Shown here: one piece after another, positions 23,630 through 34,423 of the stretch
How positions within the stretch are numbered: the stretch's first letter is position 1
Layout of the letters: the number at the start of each line of letters is the position of its first letter
Source of the DNA: Nematostella vectensis
Taxonomy: Eukaryota; Cnidaria; Anthozoa; Actiniaria; Edwardsiidae
Assembly (NCBI RefSeq): GCF_932526225.1
Contig: NC_064037.1
Location: forward strand, 6,988,203-7,052,202
DNA: 64,000 nt
Direction: 5' to 3'
The notes under the pieces: generated by a model
Databases searched by the model: none
What the model saw: the letters and a program-made list of their open reading frames with translations, nothing else
Told to the model about the DNA's origin: nothing
Program-made: the position numbers and the translations under genes

Positions 23630-26526
23630 ATGGATAACCTAGTATGTGAACTGATTTTTGTTCTTGTCATTGGTGTGTTTTCCGGCGAGGTTTGGTCGAC
23701 CGGCGAAGTGGTTTACGCGGTAAATAGCGGAGGACCGGCTCACACGGATCTAAACGGCGTCCACTACCAAGCGGATAAATTGACAGTAGGGGTCTCCTCG
23801 GACTACGGGAAAATGCTGACGATCGGTCGAGTAGCACCTCCAGACCAAATACTCTACCAGACAGAAAGATACCATCTCTCTAATTTTGGCTATACCGTTC
23901 CGATCAAGGAAAACGGCGAATATGTATTAGTGTTAAAGTTTTGTGAAGTCTACTTTCAAGCTCCTAGATTGAAGGTAAGAATGCTATGTAAAAAATACTC
24001 TTATATATCACAAATTTAGTCATGGATCCTGTGGACTAGAGGTTATAAATTTTAGATAATGCCACATTTTAAAGCGTTATTATGTAGCTTGAATTATTTA
24101 TTTTTTTCTTGGTCAATCATGATTAAACACGACTCTCACTTAGAGCGGCACAGCAAACATTCAAATGAGATTACTTCTTGTTTATACGCTTTCTCCTAAA
24201 CTCATAAACCCTTCTTACCGACGGGTAAATTTATATTTTCCTTACAAATAAAAATGAAGAGATTATTCCTTTAACTGTTTTTAAAACTTTTTTCATTAAA
24301 TCGTTCACAATAAGTGAACTTCTGCTCTAAGTTTTACACCTGTTTGTCACACCTAAAAAAAATGGCACCCTAATATTGTCTTTCCGACTTTTTTTTGTTT
24401 ATCTCGTCCTTTCTCTTGCCTTTTTAACTTGTGAATCCATTCATATTGTTGTTGATTATCATCTCAGTTCTTTAGTTTAGTTCATTAGTTGCACCAGCTG
24501 TCACTATAAACACACAGTGGATAGATGAGCGGTAACCGCTCAAGGAGCTAATTGTGGGTAGTTGTTTTAATTTTCTTGAATAATGTGAAGAAATGTTCTT
24601 TCTTTATTTAGATAGTGGAAGCATAAATGGATTTCGTGATGTCATTGAAATAGAAATTTTCCACTTGCTTGTGTACAGTATAGGGTTCAAAATAATTTTT
24701 TTTAAATTGCTAGATTTTGCTAGCTTTGTGGATTTTGGTGGAAAAAAAGCCTGCATACTTAAAATAAGAGAGGGGAATAAAGAAAAAAAAAAGAGCCATC
24801 AAAGACCAGAAAACAGCTGGCTTTTGCCAGCAGGCGGTCATTATTTTGAACCCTCCAGTAGGACAATATCACATTTGGTGTCACAAATAATCATATAATA
24901 GTCAACATGGTAAAATCGATTACAATTTCTTGTACTTTTTTAATCCTCTTCGTTCCCTACATACACTTTAAACACTTCAGTATTCCTATTGAAAAGCTGT
25001 TTGTGTGAGCCCCTCAAATGCCATCATTGGTATAAGATAGACAAATCAGTATACACTTTTGATGAAAACTCTCACATAACAGATGAAAAAAATATATATA
25101 TTTATGTGTTTTTATGTAATTTTAGAAATAAAACTGCCCAAATTTCTTCTAAGGTTATCTATCATTGCTTTCTCCATAATATGTGTGGACAGATCAACTA
25201 GAGGCCTTGTTCTTATATTAGACTTAGTAAAGCTGTAAATCTTCAGAAAGCTTCTGTATATCTCTTATTTATTTGAAAAATCAAATAAAGAGCTATTGGC
25301 AATTGTTGTAATGTTTTTATTTTATTTTATTTCAGGTGTTTGATGTATCAATCAATTCCCATCCAGTTATTCAAGGATTAGATATTTATGAGAAAGTTGG
25401 GAGAGGCATTGCCCATGATGAATATGTTCCTTTCACTATTCGCGACAATCAGCTGATTCACAACGGCAACACTATGCCTTTTACTGGAACTGTTTATGTA
25501 GAGTTTATAAAGGTATGTCGCTAGTTATTATCCTCAATTTTGTTATTGTTAAGCATTCAGCAGAGCTGTAGCAGCCCATGTAAGATTGGGGGGAGGGGGG
25601 AGGGCACAATACAGAAACATCAAGAAAATATTGTGGGGGCACAGTCATGCCCCTTCTGGTCATTTCCTTATAATTATTGGGGTAGGGGGATCTGGTTAAA
25701 TATCTACTTTGTGTCATATTCATCCGGCTCAATTTTCTAGCCTACCGGGAGACATATCCCTTATGTACTATCAAAGTTAGAAGAGGAGCCTGTTTAAGGA
25801 ATGGAGCACATTTTTGATTGTTTACAAGTGAAGCATACAGAACTTGAATATATGGATTTGTAAACAAAGTTTTGTTGCTTTTAGGGTCAATATCATTTTT
25901 TTTCTAATATCCATCAGTATTAATGCAGATTCATACATATTATGCTTTACTCTCTATGGAGTTCTGGTCACAGAGTCTTGGGGTGCAGGACTCCGGATAT
26001 AATCGCAATTAAACTTACAAAGTGATAAAGACAAACATTGAAAAAGAGTAAAAATTGTTTGATGATGAACAATTTTGTTCCATAGGGAGTGTATGATAAC
26101 CCCAAGATCAATGCTATGTTAATAATGAAGGGGACCTTGGAAGGTGAGTACTACATCCTGATGTAGTACTGTATATGGTGACAATCAACTTGATTTCATA
26201 TGCCAATTTGATCTTGAGTTTAAATACTTTGGTTTGCAATAAGAACTTTGTGCAAATCTTTTTGGTCTTCACATCCATAATCTAAACACCCGTTTACATT
26301 TTTAGATGTCCCTAAACTTCCTGCACTTCCTGGCCCTCAAGATGAAGAAGAGGAGAAAGAGGAAGCAGAAGACACATCTAAAGAAGAAAAGCCAAAGAAG
26401 CAACGCAAAACTTCTGGTCCAAAAGCAGTAGATCCTTATGCAAATGACGACACTAGTATGCTGTTCCCCATCTGTATTGCTATCGGTGTATTTCTTCCTA
26501 CTTTGTTCTGTTTGTGTAGGTTGTAA
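23630..26526 (+). CDS. MLEC: malectin (ER carbohydrate-binding protein), complete, 4 exons
   Basis: Exons 23630-23974, 25336-25512, 26086-26143 and 26306-26526; 801 bp, 266 aa, against about 292 in human. Malectin is a type I ER membrane lectin that binds diglucosylated N-glycans on new glycoproteins. A signal peptide occupies roughly residues 1-24. The malectin fold follows: [51 protein letters not shown] and, in exon 2, [20 protein letters not shown] and [10 protein letters not shown]. The aromatic and acidic sugar-contacting region is retained (SDYGK, YQTERY). Exon 4 gives an acidic Glu/Lys-rich stalk, then a single transmembrane segment ([15 protein letters not shown]) and a short CRL tail. 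AATAAA at 26852-26857 is a likely polyadenylation signal. Confidence 0.96.
24682..24854. mobile_element. MITE-like element, copy 2, in MLEC intron 1
   Basis: The ends are AGGGTTCAAAATAA and TTATTTTGAACCCT, an almost perfect inverted pair. The interior matches the copy at 22472-22643 in reverse orientation (CAAAGACCAGAAAACAGC, CTGGCTTTTGCCAGC). No coding capacity. Confidence 0.78.
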
Positions 26527-26928
26527 CATGTTTTGATTGCAGGACAATTAGAATTTTATATTGTTGCTGTGACATTCTTCTTGTAACTTAGGGTTCGTAG
26601 GATTTTTTAGTTTTTTGTTAAGATTGCACTCTGAAAGTTTCAGATTTACCTAGACATTGTTAAAAAGATTACATTAATCTTTTTGATTTAATGTCCAGAT
26701 TGGCTTAAATGGAATTGTATTTAGTACACTATGTTTCCTATTTTACTATTTGTCACTAATTTTAAACTGGCAATCAAGAGAATGCTGAGTTATTTAAAAA
26801 GGGACATACTTCAGCTTTTCATATATAACTTAAGCCTAAACATAATACCTAAATAAAGTATTTCTTAAAGTAAATAAATGCTGTTTTTAGTACCCTGTAG
26901 TAGCGCTGTAATTTTATGTCAGTTTGAT

Positions 26929-27003
26929 TAACACTAACAACACAAGCAACAACACAACAACACAAACAACACAAACAACACAACAACACAAACAACACTC
27001 AAC
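26929..27003. repeat. AACAACACAA-type microsatellite
   Basis: A run of irregular AACAACAC and ACAAACAAC units lies just downstream of the MLEC polyadenylation signal. Confidence 0.85.
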
Positions 27004-27255
27004 AGGCCTGTCACTAGCATGAGGCAAGTGAGGAAATCTTAAGACAAAGAAACTAAGTCCAAACTGAAACTATTGGCTTTCTTTACAAACAATTTTACCT
27101 TTTTTTAAACTTACACCAGGCTAGGAAAAATCTTGATTGTTCAGCCTCAAATTCCATCTTCCTCATGCTATTTAGGATTTCCCAGTTTATAGATTGGAGT
27201 TCAATAGCATTGTAGTATTTATCCACATAAATATTTTAAAACTACTTTTTATACT

Positions 27256-29165
27256 ATTGTTGCAGCATGTACACACTAGGTGTGCATTGCTCATCATGTA
27301 CACACTAGGTAAATATGATGTTTGCAGTACTTGCCATGTACACACTAGGTGATGTGTGCAGTACTTGTCATGTGCACATAGGTGATGTGTGTAGTGCTTG
27401 TCATATACACACTAGGTGATGTGCATAGTGCTTGTCATATACACACAAGGTGACATGTGTAATGCTTGTCATATACACACTAGGTGATGTGCGGTTTGTC
27501 ATATACACACTAGGTGATGTGTGCAGTGCTTGTCATATATACACTAGGTGATGTGCATAGTGCTTGTCATATACACACTAGGTGATGTGTGCAGTGCTTG
27601 TCATATACACACTAGGTGATGTGCGTAGTGCTTGTCATATACACACTAGGTGATGTGTGCAGTGCTTGTCATATACACACTAGGTGATGTGCATAGTGCT
27701 TGTCATATACACACTAGGTGATGTGTGCAGTGCTTGTCATATACACACTAGGTGATGTGCATAGTGCTTGTCATATACACACTAGGTGATGTGTGCAGGG
27801 CTTGTCATGTACACACTAGGTGATGTGCGGTGCTTGTCATGTACACACTAGGTGATGTGCGGTGCTTGTCATGTACACACTAGGTGATGTGCGGTGCTTG
27901 TCATGTACACACTAGGTGATGTGTGGTGCTCGTCATGTACACACTAGGTGATGTGTGGTGCTCCTCATGTGCACACTAGATGATGTGCAGTGCTTGTCAT
28001 GTACACACTAGGTGATGTGCGGTGCTCATCATGTACACACTAGGTGATGTGCGGTGCTTGTCATGTACACACTAGGTGATGTGCCGTGCTTGTCATGTAC
28101 ACACTAGGTGATGTGCGGTGCTTGTCATGTACACACTAGGTGATGTGCGGTGCTTGTCATGTACACACTAGGTGATGTGCGGTGCTTGTCATGTACACAC
28201 TAGGTGATGTGCGGTGCTTGTCATGTACACACTAGGCGATGTGTGGTGCTCGTCATGTACACACTAGATGATGTGCATAGTGCTTGTCATGTACACACTA
28301 GGTGATGTGTGGTGCTTGTCATGTACACGTGTACTAGGTGATGTGCTGTGCTCGTTATGTACACACTAGATGATGTGCGGTGCTCTTCATGTACACACTT
28401 GGTGATGTGTGGTGCTCTTCATGTACACACTAGGTGATGTGCATAGTGCTTGTCATGTACACACTAGGTGATGTGCGGTGCTTGTCATTTACACACTAGG
28501 TGATGTGTGGTGCTCCTCTTGTGCACACTAGATGATGTGCAGTGCTCGTCATGTACACACTAGGTGATGTGCGGTGCTTGTCATGTACACACTAGGTAAT
28601 GTGCGGTGCTCGTCATGTACACACTAGGTGATGTGCGGTGCTTGTCATGTACACACTAGGTGATGTGTGGTGCTCGTCATGTACACACTAGGCGATGTGT
28701 GGTGCTCGTCATGTACACACTAGGCGATGTGTGGTGCTCGTCATGTACACACTAGATGATGTGCATAGTGCTTGTCATGTACACACTAGGTGATGTGTGG
28801 TGCTTGTCATGTACACGTGTACTAGGTGATGTGCTGTGCTCGTTATGTACACACTAGATGATGTGCGGTGCTCTTCATGTACACACTTGGTGATGTGTGG
28901 TGCTCTTCATGTACACACTAGGTGATGTGCATAGTGCTTGGCATGTACACACTAGGTGATGTGTGGTGCTTGTCATGTACACACATGGTGATGTGCAGTG
29001 CTTGTCATGTACACACTAGGTGATGTGTGGTGCTCGTCATGTACACGTCTACTAGGTGATGTGGGGTGCTCGTCATGTACACACTAGATGATGTGCGGTG
29101 CTCGTCATGTACACACTTGGTGATGTGGTGCTTGTCATGTACACACATGGTGATGTACTCAGTGC
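27256..29165. repeat. 1.9-kb minisatellite, 32-34 bp units, nearly 60 copies
   Basis: The core unit reads CATGTACACACTAGGTGATG then TGCGGTGCTTGT. Between about 27370 and 27790 the units alternate between a TGTGCAGTGCTTGT and a TGCATAGTGCTTGT form, making a two-unit higher-order repeat with CATATACACAC. From 27800 on, CATGTACACAC and GCGGTGCT forms dominate. A block with the variant CATGTACACGTGTACTAGG followed by the same series of variants occurs near 28320 and again near 28808, so about 490 bp was duplicated as a segment. The array lies between the convergent 3' ends of MLEC and the TLC gene. It has no similarity to exons of either gene. Confidence 0.95.
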
Positions 29166-30235
29166 TTCTACTCACAAGGTGGTCCGCTCATTATTCATGC
29201 AAAATGAATTAACACAGACTCAGCAATGATCAATGTATTATCAAATTTGAGTCACTTCTTAAAAAAAAAACACCAATGGAATAACAAGAAAACTTTAGAA
29301 ATATACAATATCAAAGTTTAAAATTTGAAAGTATGCTATATTTTGGATTAGCATACAAATTCATTATATTTAGTAAGCACATTCATTAAATACATTCTTT
29401 TAATTCTTAAATAATGTAAGGACCTGAAATCCTTTTAAAATATCTGAAACCGTTTTCTTTACAAGTCAAAGGAAAACCTTCGAATATTGAAAATTGAATC
29501 GAATGACATATCAAATATACATGCTGTATAATAATTTATAAAGAATTTGAATTTTTGAATAACATGGCATATTTCAACTGCTAGGCGATCCATCTGCTAT
29601 CCCTCAAAATATTTGGTGTAAATTCCATTAATAGCAAGCAATGGCAAGAACTACCATTATATCTTGCTTTTTAAATTATACTTGAAGGATATAAAACAGG
29701 GCAGATATGATTCTGGCATTTCTTGCATGGAAGTGGGATTGTTAAAGTATACTTCCAAATTTAAGCCTCCAGTAGGCCAGGGTGGAACCATTAATCACTA
29801 CCAAGATATGAGGTTGACAACAGCAAAAGCTCATCTGAATTCTAAGCAAGCTTCCATCTACCCTAAAGGTAGCACACATACACACACAACTCTGCATCTT
29901 GTTCTGTCTCAAATATCTGAATGTAGTACATACATTTCTATGCTTGAAGCAACTTGCTAAAACTTGCTAAAAATGTTTTGGGTTTTCTCACTAATGTGGC
30001 AGATGTCACAGAGAAGCTGGAAAAAGCTATTCTGTAATCCCTGCCAGTCTCCTTTTGTAAGCATACCTAAGCCTAAAAAATCTATGTTAACTGCATATTA
30101 TCTGGAATATAGATAAGTCTTCATGTGAATGTCTTGCAGATGTGATATCACCGCAAGTAGAAAGTGCCAATAAGCTTCAATAATGTTTTGTGGAAACCAT
30201 CTGTGTGAGCTGATCACATCCAGAAGTGTACCACT
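29166..30235. other. AT-rich 3' flank of the TLC-domain gene, no clear gene
   Basis: This stretch probably includes the 3' UTR of the minus-strand TLC gene. The 98-aa ORF on the plus strand at 29664-29960 has no recognisable motif or splice support. Confidence 0.5.
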
Positions 30236-33200
30236 TTAATCATTTTTATGTGCATGATCTATGACCAGTCCATTCGAATTTGATGCATCACCAGTCCTTG
30301 TATGGACCCCAGGTGCTTCATCACTGCTCGTGTGACATGGGGGAGGTTCTTTGCTGACACCTGGCCGATAGAGGTACCGCAAACACCCCTTGATGATCAC
30401 AAAGGACCAGTTTACTTGTAGAGACATAAGCATGAAGCAAGCTACATTGCATGGGATAGGAATATTGAAAGGAACCTCCAGTAGACTGATGTTTTTGTAA
30501 ACAGCAAAGCGCCAATACATGTATGGATAGACAAGAACGCGAAATACAAAAAACACAACAGCCAGGGTAACACCATTTACAATATATGCCAGTGAGTTTT
30601 TCTTGCCGAGCTGTGAGAAAGAGAGAGAGAGAGAGAAAAAATATGTTAGTCCACATATTTAACTGTAAAATATTTTTAGGTGGTTATTTTGAGATTACAA
30701 TTCATTTCAAACAGCTATCAAAACATTATAAAAATGTGAATAAGATAATTGCTGGAGAGTCAACATACCTTGGCCAATACTGCTCTAAGGGACAGAAAAG
30801 GAGTACTCATCTCTGACATAAACAAACATCCAATAAAGAAGTCGCCGCGGTCCTGCCTTATCCAGGAAAACTGTAGAACACAGAAATAAAACAACACAAT
30901 GAAAGGTTATTCAAAGAATGGCATGGGAAGTTCTTAAGTGTTACTAGAAAATAAAATCAAGGAGGAAAGATAACAAATCTTAGGGTGTAGGTAGTTGACA
31001 AAGGATACTTCAGCCGCGACTATCCTACAGTCCCTTGTTAGGAAGACACCCACACTCAGTGAATGGAAATTGATCTCTAAATTCTCAAGTGCAAACAACT
31101 TATTTTTTTCTATTTTTGTGATAGAACATCTAGCTATGTATTCCCTGCTAGCAGAGGCCTCTGCCTCTGCTAGCAGGGAAGCTATGTATTGCTCTTCAAT
31201 GAAAGAGTAAAAGAAATAATCAAGGTTTTGGACTCTTTCATTGACTTTCTGCACTGGAAAACAAAGCAGGCCATATTATTCAACATGTCTTCCTTTTTAG
31301 CATTTTTCAGGGGGGATGATATCTTTTTGCAGGGGGGGATTGGTGAAAAGACTTGTAAAACCCTGATCTCAAATGTAGACTGGCTGCACTATAGTGTTTC
31401 TAGATGAAGGGATAACTTACATTTGAGATTGGGAATCCAATGACTGGAAGCAAAACATGATGCCAGAAGATCAACTTTTTTTTCTTATAAAATTTCGTCC
31501 ATGCTGAGGAATAAGTTGTTCTAGGGTCCCGTATCTTCTCTTTTAGGTAGACTCCATAATACATTACAACTGCATCGTAATAGAAGTAGGACAAGCCAAA
31601 ACTCAGATAGTCTATAACAAACAGCAATCTGAAAGGAAACATATATAGATACAATTACTGCTTCGCATCACTTATTTCAAAAAAAGGTTTTTTCAAAGAA
31701 AAATCCACAGTGCTTAAAGCAGAAAAATTAAATATTCTTTAGACACTTTCACAGTCAGGTGGTTCTTCTGGTGACCCTCCCCCTCTCCTTCTCCCCCTTG
31801 GCTACCAGCCTGACACATAGATTATCTGTAGGTGCATACCTGTCAACCTCCAAAAATCTCAATGACTGAGAATTTTATTGGGGGAGGGGTGGGGGTATAT
31901 TATTTTTTGGGGGGAGGGGTGGGTATACCCTCTCAGACGTTTGCTGTATAGAAAGCGTTCGCAAACAAATTCTACCTATAGATCTCACAAGGGTGCTAGA
32001 TGAATTGCACTACAAAAGGGAATTATTATAGGCAAAAATCTTTTTCTATAGAATAATTTTTGGAAGAGATAAAAATCGCTTAAAAGTGGGAGATCTGGTG
32101 CTCGCCTTGGGGGTGGAGGGGTGGAAGAGGGCCAAAATCTTTAGACTCTCACCAAATGCGCGAGAGTTGACAGGTATTATAAGTTGAACTTTATTCGAAC
32201 TTTCATAGATCATCTTGTTAGTCTTTTATCATGTCAGTCCCTCCTGGGGCTAGAACATGACGATGTGCAAATTTTTATAATTTTTTTTTTCAGAAATATC
32301 AGTGAGGAAAATTTCAAGACGTAGAAAATTGAATCCAGAGATCTGTAAATGTGGGGTTTAGGAAATCCTAAAATAACGCAATTTTTGATGGAATAGAAAG
32401 GAAGAATTTGTGTTCATTATATACCTTTGGTGCTAGAAAGCTCTTTTCAGATGGTCTGATGATCAAAAATGTGTCATTGCAAATACTTGTTTATAAAGTG
32501 AAAATACATCAAAACCATGTTAACAAATCCTCTGAATTAGAATCATACATTAATAATGCTGTGGTTCATTAAGCAAAATTGTCATTTTTCATATTCAGTG
32601 AAAGAAGCACAAACGATATTTCAAAAAAAGTTTTTCCCCTCCTAAAAAAACGTCTTCAAAATTGTCAATAATTTAAAAGTACATCTTTGACATTAAAATA
32701 AAATATCACATAAAATTATATGAATTTTAAAAGAACAAGGGTCTACTTCTCGTTTCTGACTTATTAACAACTATGAAGTTGACTTTGAACCAAAAAGAAA
32801 ACAAATAGCTCTTTTAAAGGCACTCGCTGTGAGGATACATTATTTTGTATTCGAGTAGGTCAATTTTGCTTGTGCTTGAAAAGCGTGTAAGAGAATATCA
32901 ATTATGGAATTAATTTCGTTAATAATTCACATACGAACACACTTCCATCGACACAAAATGCCTTACTTATGTTTAAACGTCTAGGAGATCGAGCCCTTTA
33001 TTCTTTGATTCATTTCAATAATAATCGGTTCTGTACTGGACTGCGATACAATTGCCATATTTAATTCATAATTTGGACAAAATGAAAGAATGCGGAACGG
33101 ATTCTTTGTTTTGTTTCTTATACAAAAATATATTTCAGCGTTAGCTGGAGATGGTCAGGTTTGCTAAGATAGAATGGCCTCGGGATTTTATAGGAATTAC

Positions 33201-33854
33201 TTAGACAAAGCACCACATTTCTTGAGCACCAAACACTAATCACTATTATATAATCAAGAGCGAATACTGGACCACAAATTTTAGCTGTTTGTTTCCTTGC
33301 GTTGTTGCTTCACTTTGCAACGCCACCTGCCCGCGAGACATTAGGAATGTACACAATCCAAATATGCAAAGAAAACCTCGAAAACTTCTGCATATATTCT
33401 TGTTTACTCTGGCTCCTTCTTTGTGGCAATTGGAAAATGTATGAATGGGAGAGAAGGTAAAACGATTTCATGGGAAGCCTGGTAAAATGATGAAAAAGTA
33501 GAATTTGGGAAAGAGTTAAGTAAGTTATAGACCAGTTGCTTACCTCTGATGAAGAATATCGTTGCAAGAGAGAACAGCTTTTAGACCGACTAAAGAAGCT
33601 GCGATAGCTTGTAATCCTGATACGACTCTAAGCAAAGAGAAAATATTTTGAAGTTCCATAAAAGCCGGTGCATTGGTGATTACAAACACAAATTATCGAT
33701 ACAGTAGTGGTAGAAATGTATACCTTGTGCTAACACCATATCGCTCCACGTATTTGAGTCCAGGTAGAACATATTTCAGAAGGTATGTTACCAGAGTGTG
33801 TGAAATTGGAAATAGAAACAGTCCCGTGAAAAACAATCCAGGGGAGAAGATCAT
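30236..33854 (-). CDS. TLCD3: TLC-domain transmembrane protein, TLCD3/FAM57 family, complete, 5 exons
   Basis: Exons (minus): 33724-33854, 33544-33627, 31421-31628, 30769-30870, 30236-30610; 900 bp, 299 aa. Phases and GT/AG borders all agree. The protein has several hydrophobic helices. Family features include VVSGLQAIAAS in exon 2, the YFYYDAVVMYYGVYL helix and KKLIFWHHVLLPVIGFP with the paired histidines in exon 3, DFFIGCLFMSEMSTPFLSLR in exon 4, and VFRVLVYPYMYWRFA in exon 5. These fit TLCD3A/TLCD3B (FAM57A/B) better than TLCD1/2 or TLCD4. FAM57B is linked to ceramide metabolism in mammals; whether this protein shares that activity is not known. The C-terminal tail after KGCLRYLYRP is hydrophilic. 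It shares a promoter region with SGF29. Confidence 0.88.
31132..31190. repeat. 40-bp perfect hairpin flanked by 11-bp direct repeats
   Basis: Arms TTCCCTGCTAGCAGAGGC (31141-31158) and GCCTCTGCTAGCAGGGAA (31163-31180) are perfect reverse complements separated by CTCT. AGCTATGTATT occurs at 31132-31142 and again at 31180-31190, overlapping the arm ends slightly. This has the look of a tiny insertion with a target duplication. It lies in intron 3 of the TLC gene. Confidence 0.8.
31836..32177. mobile_element. about 340-bp element with ATACCTGTCAAC inverted termini
   Basis: The left end ATACCTGTCAAC (31836-31847) is perfectly inverted at the right end GTTGACAGGTAT (32166-32177). The interior has GGGGGAGGGGTGGG runs and no coding capacity. 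Target duplication is not clear. It lies in intron 2 of the TLC gene. Confidence 0.7.
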
Positions 33855-34423
33855 ATTCCCACTCCGCTATCTCGCTTGTCTCACGATGTCTGACAGTTAC
33901 AACGGTTGTCGACAACAGATCGTAACTGCTCGCGCGACCATCGTCCCCTTTTCGGGATACCTTCGATATCCCATCTCCGGAAAACTGTCCTAGCACATAA
34001 TAATTTTATTATGTTACCTGTTTTGATGCAAATTTACACTCATATTACTTAATTTTTAAATACAAACTCCGATGACAAGTTTATTTTTAACAGTGTGATT
34101 TAAGGATGTCTAGAAAGTTTCTGGCTTTTCGTCTAATTTTTCAAGTCGTAGTTTAAATCATCGAAATAATTCTATGAGGACCTTTGAAGATCCGATTGTT
34201 TTTATTTCATGGAAATTAATTTTGTTTCTAAATGTAAACAGACTCTGTGAAAGAAATTTGCATTCCGAAAATGTTCGGTTTCCCGAAACATTCCCGAAAA
34301 CAATTCGATCTAAGTCGTGTTTACTCGCAAAAAAGTCAAAATGGCGGCTGAGTCAGGATTCTAAAATATTTTCTCGAATTTTACAGAATTATGTGGTATT
34401 GAGCCCACATAAGTTATTAAACC
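33855..34423. promoter_or_regulatory. shared head-to-head promoter region of the TLC gene and SGF29
   Basis: Start codons at 33854 (minus) and 34424 (plus) face away from each other across 569 bp with no other gene between. Both promoters must lie here, or upstream exons overlap it. No individual element is assigned. Confidence 0.6.
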
